A stretch of 64,000 nucleotides of DNA from Hymenobacter mellowenesis (GCF_030581005.1 NZ_JAUQSX010000002.1:186001-250000); one strand, 5' to 3'; positions 43,587 through 52,908 are shown, counted from the stretch's first letter. Translations and numbers: made by a program. The notes: a model not told the origin generated them from the letters alone.

Positions 43587-44438
43587 TTAGTGCCCGGCAA
43601 ATATCGGCTGGCTAAGTGCCCGCGCCCGCCCAAACGCCTCCATATCCAGCCCTGTTTCCACGCCTTGCTCTCCCAGAAATGCCACCAGATTCTCCGTGGC
43701 CATGTTGCCGGTCAGCTCATCGGCCGCCATGGGGCAGCCGCCGAAGCCGCCAATGGCCCCATCAAAGCGGCGGCAGCCGGCCTCGTAGGCGGCGGCCACT
43801 TTTTCGCGCCAGGTGCCGGGCGTGGTGTGCAGATGCGCCCCGAATTCGATGTTGGGAAACGCCGGAATCAGCGCGGAGAAAAGCGGGACAATGGTGGCGG
43901 CCGAGGACGTACCCACCGTGTCGGAGAGCGCCACGATGCGGACGCCCAGCGCCGCCAGCTGCTGGGTGAAATTGGTCACGATTTCCGGGCTCCAGGCATC
44001 ACTGTAGGGGTTGCCGAAGCCCATGGAGAGGTACACCACCAGCGTTTTGCCGGTGCGCTCGCACAGCGCGTGCATGGCGGCCACGTCGGCCAGGGCCTGG
44101 GCAGTGGTTTGGTTGGTGTTGCGCCGCTGGAAGGTTTCCGACACCGACAGCGGGAAGCCCAGGTAGCTGATTTCGGGGTGCTGGGCGGCGGTTTCGGCCC
44201 CGCGCTGGTTGGCCACGATGGCCAGCAGCTTGGTTTTGGAATTGGTTAAATCGAGCCCGGCCAGCACTTCGGCCGTGTCGCGCAGCTGCGGAATGGCTTT
44301 GGGCGACACGAACGAGCCGAAGTCCAGCGTATCGAAGCCAACCTGCAGCAGCGCGTTCAGATATTCGGTCTTGGTGGCGGTCGGAATAAAATCGTGCAAG
44401 CCCTGCATGGCGTCGCGGGGGCATTCAATGAGCTTCAT
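43587..44438 (-). CDS. Hydroxymethylglutaryl-CoA lyase
   Basis: A 283-residue cytosolic enzyme that splits HMG-CoA to acetoacetate and acetyl-CoA at the end of leucine breakdown. Motifs: MKLIECPRDAMQGLHDFI (substrate Arg and metal Asp), FDTLDFGSFVSPKAIPQL, GAHLHTTPGTW (metal His pair) and IGGFGGCPMAADELTGNMATENLV with the catalytic Cys loop. The ATG of MKLIEC matches the family start; the 19-codon extension upstream would overlap the divergent promoter region. A TACCTTTA box (44467-44474, minus strand) is a possible promoter. Confidence 0.93.
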   Translation of the reverse strand: MKLIECPRDAMQGLHDFIPTATKTEYLNALLQVGFDTLDFGSFVSPKAIPQLRDTAEVLAGLDLTNSKTKLLAIVANQRGAETAAQHPEISYLGFPLSVSETFQRRNTNQTTAQALADVAAMHALCERTGKTLVVYLSMGFGNPYSDAWSPEIVTNFTQQLAALGVRIVALSDTVGTSSAATIVPLFSALIPAFPNIEFGAHLHTTPGTWREKVAAAYEAGCRRFDGAIGGFGGCPMAADELTGNMATENLVAFLGEQGVETGLDMEAFGRARALSQPIFAGH

Positions 44439-44543
44439 GGGGTCAATATTGGGGTGGGAGGGGCCGTAAAGGTAGCAGCCTGCGAGAGGCGGCAATGCAG
44501 CCTTTACATCCGAACTAGCCCGCGCCCGGCATTGTTGGGAGGG

Positions 44544-45926
44544 ATGCTTTCTAAAATGGATAGGAATTCCGCGCGGCCGTCTGCCCGGCCGCGCCTCGTG
44601 GTTTTGTACGCTTTATTCATGGTGAGCCTGCTGGCCCTCAGTGGCTGTAGCAAGCAGCAAACCCTGCAGGCCCTTTTCCAAAAATCAACCCCGCACGAGG
44701 CTTACGCCCGCCAGCTCCACCAGGCCGGCCTCGACCGCCGGCCCGCCGGGCGCGCCTGGCTCGGGGCCGCCGCCCAGGCCCTGCGCGACTCGCTGGTGGT
44801 GGCCCTGCCCTTCGCCGAAACCGGCTATTTCCGCCCCGAGCGGCCCGCGGCGGCCAGTTACCGCTACGCCGTGCGCGCCGGCGAGCAGGTCCACGTCAGC
44901 CTGGCCCTGGCGCCGGGCGTGAACGCCCGGGTATTTGTGGATGCATTTGCGGTGGAGCCGGGCCGGAATTTGCAGCCCATCAGCAGCGCCGATACGTTGG
45001 TGCTCGACTTCCGCTACCGGGCCGAAAACGACGGCCAGCACCTGCTGCGCCTGCAGCCCGAGCTACTGGCCGCCGGCCGCTACACCCTGCGCCTGAGCCG
45101 CGAGCCCAGCCTGAGCGTGTTCCCCGTGCAGGGCCGGACCGATGCGGCCGTGGGCAGCTTCTGGGGCGCCGCGCGCGATGCCGGGGCCCGGCAGCACGAG
45201 GGCATCGACATCTTCGCGCCACGTGGCACGCCCGCCGTGGCAGCCGTGGCTGGCACCGTCACCCGCACCGGCGAAACGCCGCTGGGTGGCCGCGTGGTGT
45301 GGCTGGCCGCCGACGGCCGCCCCGACCACCTTTACTACGCCCACCTCGACAAGCAGCTGGTGACAGCCGGCCAGCGCGTGCAACCCGGCGATACCCTGGG
45401 CCTGGTGGGCAATACCGGCAACGCCCGCACCACCGTGCCGCACCTGCACTTCGGCATCTACCGCGGCGGTCGGGGCGCCCTCGACCCCTTCCCGTTTGTG
45501 CAGCGCCCGGCCAAACCTGCGGCGGCCCCGACCGGCCCCGACCGCCGGGGCGAGTTGGTGCGGCTGCGGCGCGGCGCGGCCTTGCAGGCGGCTGCGAACC
45601 TGAAGCAAGGTCTGGCCGCCGGTGTGGCAAGTATTCCGCCCAAAATGCCGCTGCTGGTGGTGGGCCAGCAAGGCGCGGCGCTACGGGTGCAACTGCCATC
45701 GGGCGAAACCGGCTATGTGCCGGCGCAAGGCGTGGTAGGGGCGGCGGCCACGCCGTTGCGACGTGTCAACCTGCGCGCCGGGGCCGAGCTGCAGGCGCTG
45801 CCCACGGCCGCTGCGCCGGCCATTGGGGCGCTGGCGGCGGGCACGGCGGTGGCCGTGCTGGGCCAGGCCGATGCCTACAGCCTGCTGCGTGGCCCCAAGG
45901 GCGAAACCGGCTGGGCCATATTATAG
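44544..45926 (+). CDS. M23 family metallopeptidase lipoprotein with SH3-like C-terminus
   Basis: A 460-residue lipoprotein (signal ending LLALSGC). The middle holds a LytM/M23 domain: HEGIDIFAPRGTPAVAAVAG (HxxxD zinc ligands), YYAHLDKQLV, GDTLGLVGNTGNA and HLHFGIYRGG (HxH). Two SH3-like segments follow (GELVRLRRGAALQ... and RRVNLRAGAELQ..., each ending in GETGYV or GETGWAIL). It likely trims peptidoglycan cross-links from the outer membrane side. The ATG is preceded by GGGAGG only one base away; a second ATG four codons on is possible. Confidence 0.9.
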   Translation: MLSKMDRNSARPSARPRLVVLYALFMVSLLALSGCSKQQTLQALFQKSTPHEAYARQLHQAGLDRRPAGRAWLGAAAQALRDSLVVALPFAETGYFRPERPAAASYRYAVRAGEQVHVSLALAPGVNARVFVDAFAVEPGRNLQPISSADTLVLDFRYRAENDGQHLLRLQPELLAAGRYTLRLSREPSLSVFPVQGRTDAAVGSFWGAARDAGARQHEGIDIFAPRGTPAVAAVAGTVTRTGETPLGGRVVWLAADGRPDHLYYAHLDKQLVTAGQRVQPGDTLGLVGNTGNARTTVPHLHFGIYRGGRGALDPFPFVQRPAKPAAAPTGPDRRGELVRLRRGAALQAAANLKQGLAAGVASIPPKMPLLVVGQQGAALRVQLPSGETGYVPAQGVVGAAATPLRRVNLRAGAELQALPTAAAPAIGALAAGTAVAVLGQADAYSLLRGPKGETGWAIL

Positions 45927-46035
45927 ACAACTCCGCAGGGCTGGTTTCGTTAAAAATGCAGGCCGTACTTTGCGGCCCTCCGGCGCGCGGCTTTCGTCCG
46001 GCGTCGGTTCCACTTTTCACGCATTCCACCCCATC

Positions 46036-46281
46036 ATGGCTGATTCTTCTTCCAATTTCGCCGACATCGCGGCCTCCCTGCTCAACAAACTTTCGGGCGG
46101 CGTCGAGCTGAGCTGCGCCTTCGACCAGGTCGAGCTGCAAGTGCCCAACGCCCAGAACCCCAGCGCCCCCGCCGCCACCTGGAAGCTCAACGGCTCGGTC
46201 CGCATCCGCACGCGCGGCGACCAGACCGCCGCCCCGGCCGCCCCTCAACTCCCGGCTTCCCGCCCCGACGCCGGTGCCTAG
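46036..46281 (+). CDS. Small protein of unknown function, first of an overlapping pair
   Basis: An 81-residue protein, no signal peptide. MADSSSNFADIAASLLNKL could form an amphipathic helix; then a beta-like part (ELSCAFDQVELQVPNAQN, TWKLNGSVRIRTRG) and an Ala/Pro tail. A TACTTTGC box (45966-45973) resembles a -7 box. The stop lies inside the next gene, which starts 8 bases earlier in another frame. No family recognised. Confidence 0.6.
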   Translation: MADSSSNFADIAASLLNKLSGGVELSCAFDQVELQVPNAQNPSAPAATWKLNGSVRIRTRGDQTAAPAAPQLPASRPDAGA

Positions 46282-46612
46282 TACCCTCGAAATCGATGCC
46301 CAGCTGGTCATCACCTGGAATGGCCACCCGCTGCAGCTGGCGGCTGCCGGCACTTACCTCATCCTGAACATTCCCAGCCAGCAGGTGCTCGACGAGCTCA
46401 CCGCCGGCCCGCCCAAGGTGCCCGGCGCTCCCAAAGCCCCCAAGGCGCCGGGCCCCGACCCACTCCAGCAAATCAACGACCTAGCCCGGCAACTGGGTTG
46501 GGTGCTCGACCTGCGCGTGGGTGGCAAAACCTACGTCACATTTGGGGTGCAGCGCACGCCCAAAATCACGCTTAACGCCGTGCTGGGCAAGATTGGCTCG
46601 TTCTTCAAATAA
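46274..46612 (+). CDS. Small protein of unknown function, second of an overlapping pair
   Basis: A 112-residue soluble protein starting at a GTG 8 bases before the upstream stop, so translation is coupled. TLEIDAQLVITWNGHPLQL and YLILNIPSQQVLDELTAG precede a Pro/Lys-rich linker (KVPGAPKAPKAPGPDP), then QINDLARQLGWVLDLRVGG and KITLNAVLGKIGSFFK. The last helix is amphipathic. No family recognised; the tight overlap suggests a complex with the 81-residue partner. It is followed by the COX3-like gene 83 bases on. Confidence 0.6.
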   Translation: MPSTLEIDAQLVITWNGHPLQLAAAGTYLILNIPSQQVLDELTAGPPKVPGAPKAPKAPGPDPLQQINDLARQLGWVLDLRVGGKTYVTFGVQRTPKITLNAVLGKIGSFFK

Positions 46613-46695
46613 GGCCGCCAGGGGAGGGGGAAATTCGGGCTTTTTGCAACTAATTTCCGCCCGGTTAGTTTTGGTACTACATCCCCTAGTACCCA

Positions 46696-47349
46696 ATGAA
46701 AGCTGAAAACAACCCTGATAACCAAGTCGGTGCACGGCGGCGCCCGTCGCCGTTTGCCCGCATCGAGCGCCTGCCGCCCCTGGCGATGGTGCTCTACTTG
46801 GCGCTGCTGGCTATCACGGTCATGTTTTTCATTCTGATAGTGGCCTACGTAGCCGCCCGGTTGCGGAGCGGCGTGCCTACGGGGCTGCACTCATTGCCGC
46901 GTTATTTCTCGCTCAGCACCATTGTGTTAGTGCTCAGCAGCTATACCATGGCCCAGGCGCCCCGCCTCTACGGCCAGGACGACCTGGCGAGCCTGGCCCG
47001 CTGCCTGGGGGCCACCCTGCTGCTGGGCTGCGTATTTGCCGGCTTGCAGGTACTGGGCTGGCGCGAGCTGATGACGCACGGCACGCCCTTCAACGGCCCC
47101 GGCAGCCAAAGCAGCGGCCAGTTCATCTACCTGATTTCGGCGCTGCACGTGGCCCATTTGCTGGGCGGCATGCTGTTTCTACTGGCTTTCCTGTTGCGGG
47201 TCATCCACAACGAGCGCGATGCTGTGCGTACCCTCGTCTTCATCCGCAACCCTTACTACCGGCGCCAGCTGCGCCTGCTGGGCACCTACTGGCACTTCAT
47301 CGACGTGCTGTGGGTGGTGCTGTTTGCGGTGTTCTTGTTTTTATATTAA
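46696..47349 (+). CDS. Haem-copper oxidase subunit III-like protein
   Basis: A 217-residue membrane protein with five helices, as in the short COX3/CyoC class. Typical stretches are VLYLALLAITVMFFILIVAYVAAR, QFIYLISALHVAHLLGGML and GTYWHFIDVLWVVLFAVFLFLY. Subunit III helps assemble and stabilise the proton-pumping oxidase. No subunit I, II or IV gene is in the window, so it is an orphan copy or part of a scattered set. A hairpin repeat follows the stop by 34 bases. Confidence 0.9.
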   Translation: MKAENNPDNQVGARRRPSPFARIERLPPLAMVLYLALLAITVMFFILIVAYVAARLRSGVPTGLHSLPRYFSLSTIVLVLSSYTMAQAPRLYGQDDLASLARCLGATLLLGCVFAGLQVLGWRELMTHGTPFNGPGSQSSGQFIYLISALHVAHLLGGMLFLLAFLLRVIHNERDAVRTLVFIRNPYYRRQLRLLGTYWHFIDVLWVVLFAVFLFLY

Positions 47350-47382
47350 GGCTTTGCGTTGCGAGAATCAAACCCAAAGCCC

Positions 47383-47484
47383 GTCAGGCTGAGCGCTGCC
47401 GAAGCATGTCTATCGCAGCAGTAATCAATTCAGTCGTCGGAATTAGTTGCGTGGTAGAGATGCTTCGGCGGCGCTCAGCCTGAC
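47383..47484. repeat. GTCAG-type hairpin repeat, divergent copy
   Basis: Arms GTCAGGCTGAGCGCTGCC and complement: the outermost bases are GTCAGG/CCTGAC instead of GTCATG/CATGAC, and the change is present in both arms. One mismatch (GCTGCC against GGCGGC). Lies between convergent genes. Confidence 0.85.
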
Positions 47485-47532
47485 GTTCTGTTTTGCGCTG
47501 GATTCGCGCCACCACCCAAGCCCTCACCCCAA

Positions 47533-49797
47533 CTACAGCACCACCTCCAGCCAGCCCCGAAAGCGGCGGCCGTCGGTGTAGGTGATGAAGTAATAGAACA
47601 TGCCGCCGCTGCCATTGCCCGGCCAGCGGAAATCCCGGTCATTCGACTCGAAAACCTGCTGGCCCCAGCGCGAGAAAATGCGGATGTTGGCAAACTGCGA
47701 GTCGCAGAAATTGGGCGGCAGCTCGGGCAGGCGGAACTCGTCGTTCTGCCCGTCGCGGTTGGGGGTGATGACGTTGTAGAGCTTCACGGCCACCGTATCG
47801 GGGCTCGCCACGCGCAGGCGCACGCGCTGCACCTGTGGCAGCGGCCGGCAGGTGGCATCAATGAGCTGGAAGGCCACCACGAGGTCGCGGTGCAGGTTGA
47901 CGGCGGCGCAGTTCACGTCCCAGCGAAACGTGCCGGTGGCCACGCCCGTGCCGTTCTGGGCCGCGAACCGCATGCCCGCACTGCTCAGGTCGAAGCCTTC
48001 TTTGCCATCGGGCGAGGTGCCGGTGGCGATGAGCGTCAGCCCGTCGCGGTCGGGGTCGACGCCCTGAAATGTAGCGGTAAAAGTTTGGCCCAGAGGAAGC
48101 TTTACTTCCGGCATATCGGCCCCGGGCCTGGTGGACGGCAGGTCGGAAGTCAGGGTCGGAGCCCGGTTGGCGTAGCGCACAATTATTGGCACGCTCACCG
48201 TGGCAGCCTGGCGCTCGGAGCACGGCGAAGTGGCCGCCGCAAACTGAAAGTTGAACACCGAATCGGGCCCCACAGCCCGGCAATCGACGCGCCAGGTGAA
48301 GCGGCCCCGCTGCTGGTTGGCGGTGGTGCCCTGCGAGAGCGTGGCGCCCAGGCTCGTGGGGTTGAAGCCCTGGCCGGTCATTTCCAGCTGAATTGGGTCG
48401 TTGTCGGGGTCGGTGCCGGTTACGTCGAAGCTTATCAGGTCGCCGATGCGCGCGCGCAGCGGCAGCGTGGGCCCGGCCGTGGTGATGAGCTGCGGGGGCG
48501 AGTTGGGCGGGGGCACGGCCGTAAACGCCACGCGCACGGTGTCGCGCTTGGGCAGGCTGCAGCCATCGTCGCCCACCACCACATCCAACAAAAACACCCG
48601 CCCCCGCGAGTTGAGGCACTCCGGAAAGCAGAGCGTGGCCGTGAGGGTATCGGGCGCGCCGGGGCTGCGCACGGCTCCGGTAACGGCGGTGGTGAAATTG
48701 GGCAGCAGGCCCGAAAAATTCACCGGGCTCAGCGTCAGGGTGAGGCGCGAGTTGGGGTCAGGGTCGGTGAAGCGCAGGCGCACGCAGCGGTTGCCGCCGG
48801 GCACGAAGCGCAGGGTGTCGCGCCCCGGCCGGTACACGCCCGCGCCCGTGGCCGTCGGTTGCAGCACAATCCGGGGCTTGGTGTTGGTGGGGCAGGTCAG
48901 GGCCATCAGCTGGAAGTCGCGGCGGGCTTCGCCGATTTTTTCGCCCCGCCGATACTCCGAGCAGCGCACCCCGAACACGAACAAGCCCTGACTGGTGGGC
49001 CGCACCGTGAGGCGGCCCGTGGCGCGGTTAATACTGAGCGTGGGCGTGCCCGGAATCTGATTTGTGGTGCTCAGGCCCGCGTTCCAGACGATGGCCGAGT
49101 AGGGGGCCGGCTGGGCCGTGGCGGGCTTGGGCGTGTTGGTGTCGGAGTGCCCGTTGAGCGGCGTCACCAAATCGTAGACCAGGGAATCGCCGTCGGCGTC
49201 CTGTCCCCCGAAGTCGTAGTAAAACAGCTCGTTGAGGCAGGCATAGTCGGCCAGCGGCGGGAAAATGCGCGGCGTCGAATCGTAGAACGCCGCTCCGCGT
49301 CGCACCACGGCCGGAAACTCCAGGTAAAACGTCTGGGCCGCATCGCCGGGCGCCACAATGTTGCTGATGCTGTTGTTGCGGCAGCAACGCTCCACGGCCA
49401 CGTAGTAGCCTTGGGCGCTGTTGTAGGTGCCGGCCGGTAGCGTGATGACCTTGCTATACACCAACTTCCGCGTGCTCAGCGTGGGCTTGGCACAGGCCGG
49501 GTTGGTATAGTTGACGAAGGTGTTGCTGGTGAGGGGCAGCACCACGTTGGCCATGCGGGCGTTGGTGCTCTTCTCAAAAATGCTGGCCGTCAGGTCGGCG
49601 TCGAGGGCGCTGGCGCTGCCGTTCACCGCATCGAAATACAGGTTGAGCAGCAGCGTGTACGAATCGCCGGAATTGTGCACCAGCTCCATTTCGCCGCCCA
49701 CGATGTGCGTGGCCCGCGCCGGCCCGGCCAGCAGCAGCCAGCCAATCAGCAGCAGTACCGGCCGCAGCGCGCCAGGCAAACGAAGGCGTAAGGGCAT
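47533..49797 (-). CDS. Large secreted protein with gliding-motility/T9SS type B C-terminal domain
   Basis: A 754-residue exported protein. Signal VLLLIGWLLLAGPARATH; the mature chain starts THIVGGEMELVHNSGDSYTL, a start seen in many Bacteroidota surface proteins. The middle consists of Ig-like and cadherin-like repeats with DPDNDPIQLEMTG and DPDRDGLTLIATG (calcium-type loops). The C-terminal ~90 residues, VITPNRDGQNDEF, FSRWGQQVFES and FRGWLEV, are the CHU_C-type domain used for type IX secretion of the B class. Probably an adhesin or surface filament component. No T9SS machinery gene is in the window. Confidence 0.9.
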   Translation of the reverse strand: MPLRLRLPGALRPVLLLIGWLLLAGPARATHIVGGEMELVHNSGDSYTLLLNLYFDAVNGSASALDADLTASIFEKSTNARMANVVLPLTSNTFVNYTNPACAKPTLSTRKLVYSKVITLPAGTYNSAQGYYVAVERCCRNNSISNIVAPGDAAQTFYLEFPAVVRRGAAFYDSTPRIFPPLADYACLNELFYYDFGGQDADGDSLVYDLVTPLNGHSDTNTPKPATAQPAPYSAIVWNAGLSTTNQIPGTPTLSINRATGRLTVRPTSQGLFVFGVRCSEYRRGEKIGEARRDFQLMALTCPTNTKPRIVLQPTATGAGVYRPGRDTLRFVPGGNRCVRLRFTDPDPNSRLTLTLSPVNFSGLLPNFTTAVTGAVRSPGAPDTLTATLCFPECLNSRGRVFLLDVVVGDDGCSLPKRDTVRVAFTAVPPPNSPPQLITTAGPTLPLRARIGDLISFDVTGTDPDNDPIQLEMTGQGFNPTSLGATLSQGTTANQQRGRFTWRVDCRAVGPDSVFNFQFAAATSPCSERQAATVSVPIIVRYANRAPTLTSDLPSTRPGADMPEVKLPLGQTFTATFQGVDPDRDGLTLIATGTSPDGKEGFDLSSAGMRFAAQNGTGVATGTFRWDVNCAAVNLHRDLVVAFQLIDATCRPLPQVQRVRLRVASPDTVAVKLYNVITPNRDGQNDEFRLPELPPNFCDSQFANIRIFSRWGQQVFESNDRDFRWPGNGSGGMFYYFITYTDGRRFRGWLEVVL

Positions 49798-49904
49798 GAG
49801 TACCGGAGTAAGCGTCCTAAAATCCTGATTTAAAACCGAAATATACTGCTGCCCAAGCCAACTACGAGCCGAAACTTCTCGTTTGCCATCAGCCGCGGCC
49901 GCCG

Positions 49905-49912
49905 TACCTTCG
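49905..49912 (+). promoter_or_regulatory. Candidate promoter of the M1 peptidase gene, -7 box TACCTTCG
   Basis: TACCTTCG, one mismatch from TAnnTTTG, about 64 bases before the ATG, in the gap between two divergent genes. Confidence 0.35.
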
Positions 49913-49976
49913 GAGGGCGGCCAGCCAGTAGGCTAACCCGCCTTTCCGTCAATTTGTTGCCATTCCGGTTTGCTTT

Positions 49977-52043
49977 ATGCGCTTCCTTTTTTACGCTCTT
50001 GTTGTCAGCAGCCTTTTCACCGCGCCCGGCCGGGTAGCCGCCCAGGCGCCGCTGCCCGCCCCGGCCGTTCGCCCGGCCGGCCCCATCGACCTTGATGCGG
50101 GCCGACTTTGCGCGGCGGCGCACGTGCGCACCGCCCAGCGCACGGCTACCTCGTCGGTGGCGCACCGGCGTAAAATGGACCGTTACGACGTGAAGTACTA
50201 CAAGCTGGACCTGGCCCTGGAAAACAACTCGTTGAACGTGGCCGGCTCGGTGTGGATGCGGCTGCGAGTGGGCGCGCAGGCGCTCGATTCGCTGGCCTTT
50301 GAGCTCTACAAAGCCCCGGCCGGCGCGCCGGCCGGCGCGGCCACGCTGCTCATCGATTCGGTGGTGGTGAACGGGCGCCGCTCGCCCGGCGTCCGCCGCG
50401 CGGGGTTCGATGCCACGGCCGCACTGGCCCAGCCCGCGGCGGCCAACTCGCTCGCCGATGCCCGCATCTACTACCACGGCACGGCGCCGAGCGGCAATTC
50501 GGCCGCCATCGGCAACGGCCTGAGCACCCGCGACTCGGTGCATCTCGACACCTACCGCGGCGCCTGGACTTTTCCCTACAACGTGACCTGGAGCTTGTCG
50601 GAGCCGTTTTCGGCCCACGAGTGGTTTCCCTGCAAGCAGGTGCTCACCGACAAAGCCGACTCGTCGGACGTATGGGTGACCACCACATTGCCCAACAAGG
50701 TGGGCTCAAACGGCCGGCTGGTACGCACCGTGCCGCTGCCCAGCAACAAGGTGCGCTACGAGTGGAAATCCCGCCATCCCATTGATTATTACCTGATTTC
50801 GGTGTCGGTGGCGCCTTATGTGGAGTACGTGGCCACTGCCCACCCGGCGGGCGGCCCGGCGGTGCCCATCGTGAGCTACCTCTACAACCAAAGCTACCTG
50901 AATTACTGGATACCGGGCCTGGTGCAAACGCCTCTCTTTCTGGAGAATTATTCGGCGCTGGTGGGCTTGTATCCGTTTGCCAACGAGAAGTATGGCCACA
51001 CCATGGCGCCCATCTACGGCGGCATGGAGCACCAGACCATGACTACCCAGGACGGCTTCGAGTTCACCCTGGACGCGCACGAGCTGTTCCACCAGTGGTT
51101 TGGCGACAACGTGACCTGCGCCAGCTGGGAAGACATCTGGCTGAACGAAAGCTTCGCTTCCTACGGCGAATACCTGTCGCTGCAAGCCTTCCGGCCCAAC
51201 GACGCCCGGCCCTGGATGGACAACGCCCACCTCTGGGCGCTGCGGGGCCGCGGCACCATTTACGTGGATGATACCACCGATGTGGGCCGTATTTTCGACT
51301 ATTCGCTGACCTACAAGAAGGGGGCGGCTGTGGTGCACATGCTGCGCTACCTGCTCAACGACGACACCAAGTTCTTCCGCGCCCTGCGCACCTACCAGAC
51401 GCAGTACGGCGGCTCTACGGCCCGCACCGCCAACTTGCAGCGCATCTTTGAAGCCGAAGCCGGCCGGCCACTGGGGTACTTCTTTCAGCAGTGGTTTCGC
51501 GGCACGGGGGTTCCACTTTTCGATGGCAAGTGGAATCAGAGCGGTAGCAATTTTGTGCTGCGGGTGCGCGAGATTGGCAGTCAATCCCCCTTCCCGTCTT
51601 TTTTTGATACGGATATCGACTACCGGCTCAATTTTACGAACGGCACCAGCCGCACGGTGCGCCTGCACCAGGGCCAGATTCTCGAAAACTATAGCTTCCC
51701 GGTGGCCGGCACCGTGAGCAGTGTCGACCTCGACCCTGACCAGTGGGTGTTGAATGGCACCAGCACGGTGGTGCGCGACAACACCCTGCTGGCCGCCCGC
51801 GCCGCCGCGCCGGCTCTGCTCGCGGTGTACCCCAACCCCTGCCACGACCAGCTGCAACTGCCGGCCACTGCCGCCACGGCCGCCGAAGTGCGCGACGCCA
51901 CCGGCCGCCTGGTGTTGCGCCAGGCTCTAGCCGCCGGCCAGCAACAACTTGCCACCCAACGGCTAACCCCTGGGCTCTACCAACTGCGTTTGGTCGGGAA
52001 GCAGGGCGACATGTTCGGGCAGGCCCGCTTTGCTAAAGAGTAG
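49977..52043 (+). CDS. M1 family aminopeptidase with T9SS type A sorting domain
   Basis: A 688-residue secreted metallopeptidase. Signal MRFLFYALVVSSLFTAPGRV. The exopeptidase loop is GGMEHQTMTT and the zinc site is HELFHQWFGD (residues 368-377) with NESFASY downstream. The usual large ARM-repeat C-terminal domain of M1 enzymes is replaced by a short beta domain. The last ~70 residues, LLAVYPNPCHDQLQLP and GLYQLRLVGKQG, are a type A T9SS sorting domain, so the enzyme is exported to the surface or medium. Strong terminator just after the stop. Confidence 0.94.
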   Translation: MRFLFYALVVSSLFTAPGRVAAQAPLPAPAVRPAGPIDLDAGRLCAAAHVRTAQRTATSSVAHRRKMDRYDVKYYKLDLALENNSLNVAGSVWMRLRVGAQALDSLAFELYKAPAGAPAGAATLLIDSVVVNGRRSPGVRRAGFDATAALAQPAAANSLADARIYYHGTAPSGNSAAIGNGLSTRDSVHLDTYRGAWTFPYNVTWSLSEPFSAHEWFPCKQVLTDKADSSDVWVTTTLPNKVGSNGRLVRTVPLPSNKVRYEWKSRHPIDYYLISVSVAPYVEYVATAHPAGGPAVPIVSYLYNQSYLNYWIPGLVQTPLFLENYSALVGLYPFANEKYGHTMAPIYGGMEHQTMTTQDGFEFTLDAHELFHQWFGDNVTCASWEDIWLNESFASYGEYLSLQAFRPNDARPWMDNAHLWALRGRGTIYVDDTTDVGRIFDYSLTYKKGAAVVHMLRYLLNDDTKFFRALRTYQTQYGGSTARTANLQRIFEAEAGRPLGYFFQQWFRGTGVPLFDGKWNQSGSNFVLRVREIGSQSPFPSFFDTDIDYRLNFTNGTSRTVRLHQGQILENYSFPVAGTVSSVDLDPDQWVLNGTSTVVRDNTLLAARAAAPALLAVYPNPCHDQLQLPATAATAAEVRDATGRLVLRQALAAGQQQLATQRLTPGLYQLRLVGKQGDMFGQARFAKE

Positions 52044-52051
52044 AGCGACTT

Positions 52052-52108
52052 CAGCCCACAAAAAAAAGGCCGCCAGCATATCTGCTGGCGGCCTTTTTGT
52101 GTGGGCTG
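52052..52108. terminator. Bidirectional terminator after the M1 peptidase gene
   Basis: Long stem CAGCCCACA + A-run + GGCCGCCAGCA and complement ending in TTTTTGTGTGGGCTG; serves both the M1 gene and the convergent gene at 52119. Confidence 0.9.
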
Positions 52109-52118
52109 GTAGCCAGCC

Positions 52119-52757
52119 TCAGAAAGTGTCGTGGTATTCCCGGATGCGGGCCTCGGTGGTGGCATCGGGGGGCGGGGCGTCCAGCAGGTTTTTCAGCAAG
52201 TCTTCAAACGACCGGGCCGGCGTGAAGCAGTCGTCGAGCACGGCGTTGCTGCTGAGGCGGATGAAGAGCGGCGTGCCGTCCATGGCCACCAAATCGATGG
52301 TAACGAGGCCGAAGCGCTGATTGCAATGGCCTGTTTTGGGGCAGTCGGTGGGGTTGGGCTTGAAAAGCTGCTTGAGCAGGGTTTCGGTGTGGCCGGCGCG
52401 GCGGCGCGTGCCGCGGTCGGCGCAGGCGCGGTGGTAGCCCAGGCCCTGCACCCGCTCGCCGAGGTGCTCAAAGAAGTGCCGAAAGTTGCCCGGGCCGATG
52501 CTGGAGTCGAAAAAAAGCAGGGCCCCTTGGCGGCCTTGCTCGTGTAGCAGCTCTACCCGCAGGCCGCGGCGGCCGGCCGCGCCGCCCTTGCGCAGGTGGT
52601 AGGCCTTGAAGTAAGGTTGCAGCCAGTTCAGAAACACCCGTTCCTCCACCCAGCGGGCGTGCCGCCGGGCTTGGGCCGGGGTCAGCTTCACGGCGCGCCA
52701 GGGCGCCTGAGCCTTCGCCTGATGGGGGCGAAAAAGTTTCTGAAGGAAGTTGAACAA
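52119..52757 (-). CDS. Protein of unknown function
   Basis: A basic, soluble protein with no signal or membrane segment. With the TTG start it has 212 residues and begins (M)FNFLQKLFRPHQ. The coding look is good: WVEERVFLNWLQPYFKAYH, FFDSSIGPGNFRHFFEHLGE, KTGHCNQRFGLVTIDLVAMD, ARSFEDLLKNLL. The frame is open to 52910, but that extension runs through the terminator of the upstream gene. An ATG at 52832 is the other candidate start, although a TACCTCTG box (52817-52824) lies between the two, favouring TTG. No family was recognised; the His/Cys residues (CADRG, CPKTGHC) may bind metal. Confidence 0.55.
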   Translation of the reverse strand: MFNFLQKLFRPHQAKAQAPWRAVKLTPAQARRHARWVEERVFLNWLQPYFKAYHLRKGGAAGRRGLRVELLHEQGRQGALLFFDSSIGPGNFRHFFEHLGERVQGLGYHRACADRGTRRRAGHTETLLKQLFKPNPTDCPKTGHCNQRFGLVTIDLVAMDGTPLFIRLSSNAVLDDCFTPARSFEDLLKNLLDAPPPDATTEARIREYHDTF

Positions 52758-52874
52758 GGAAAGGGAAGTTAGTGGTGTCGAAACACCCGCTCGGAGAAAT
52801 AGTTTTGGGCCAGGGGCAGAGGTAGCGCCCATTTCAAGCCCGATTTCAGGCCGCCTTTGCTGATACCGTGCCAC

Positions 52875-52908
52875 AAAAAAAAGGCCGGCCCCTGCGAGGG
52901 AACCGGCC
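52875..52908 (-). terminator. Terminator of the DUF2147 gene
   Basis: On the minus strand GGCCGGTTCCC...GGGGCCGGCC followed by eight T, about 40 bases after the DUF2147 stop. Confidence 0.85.
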
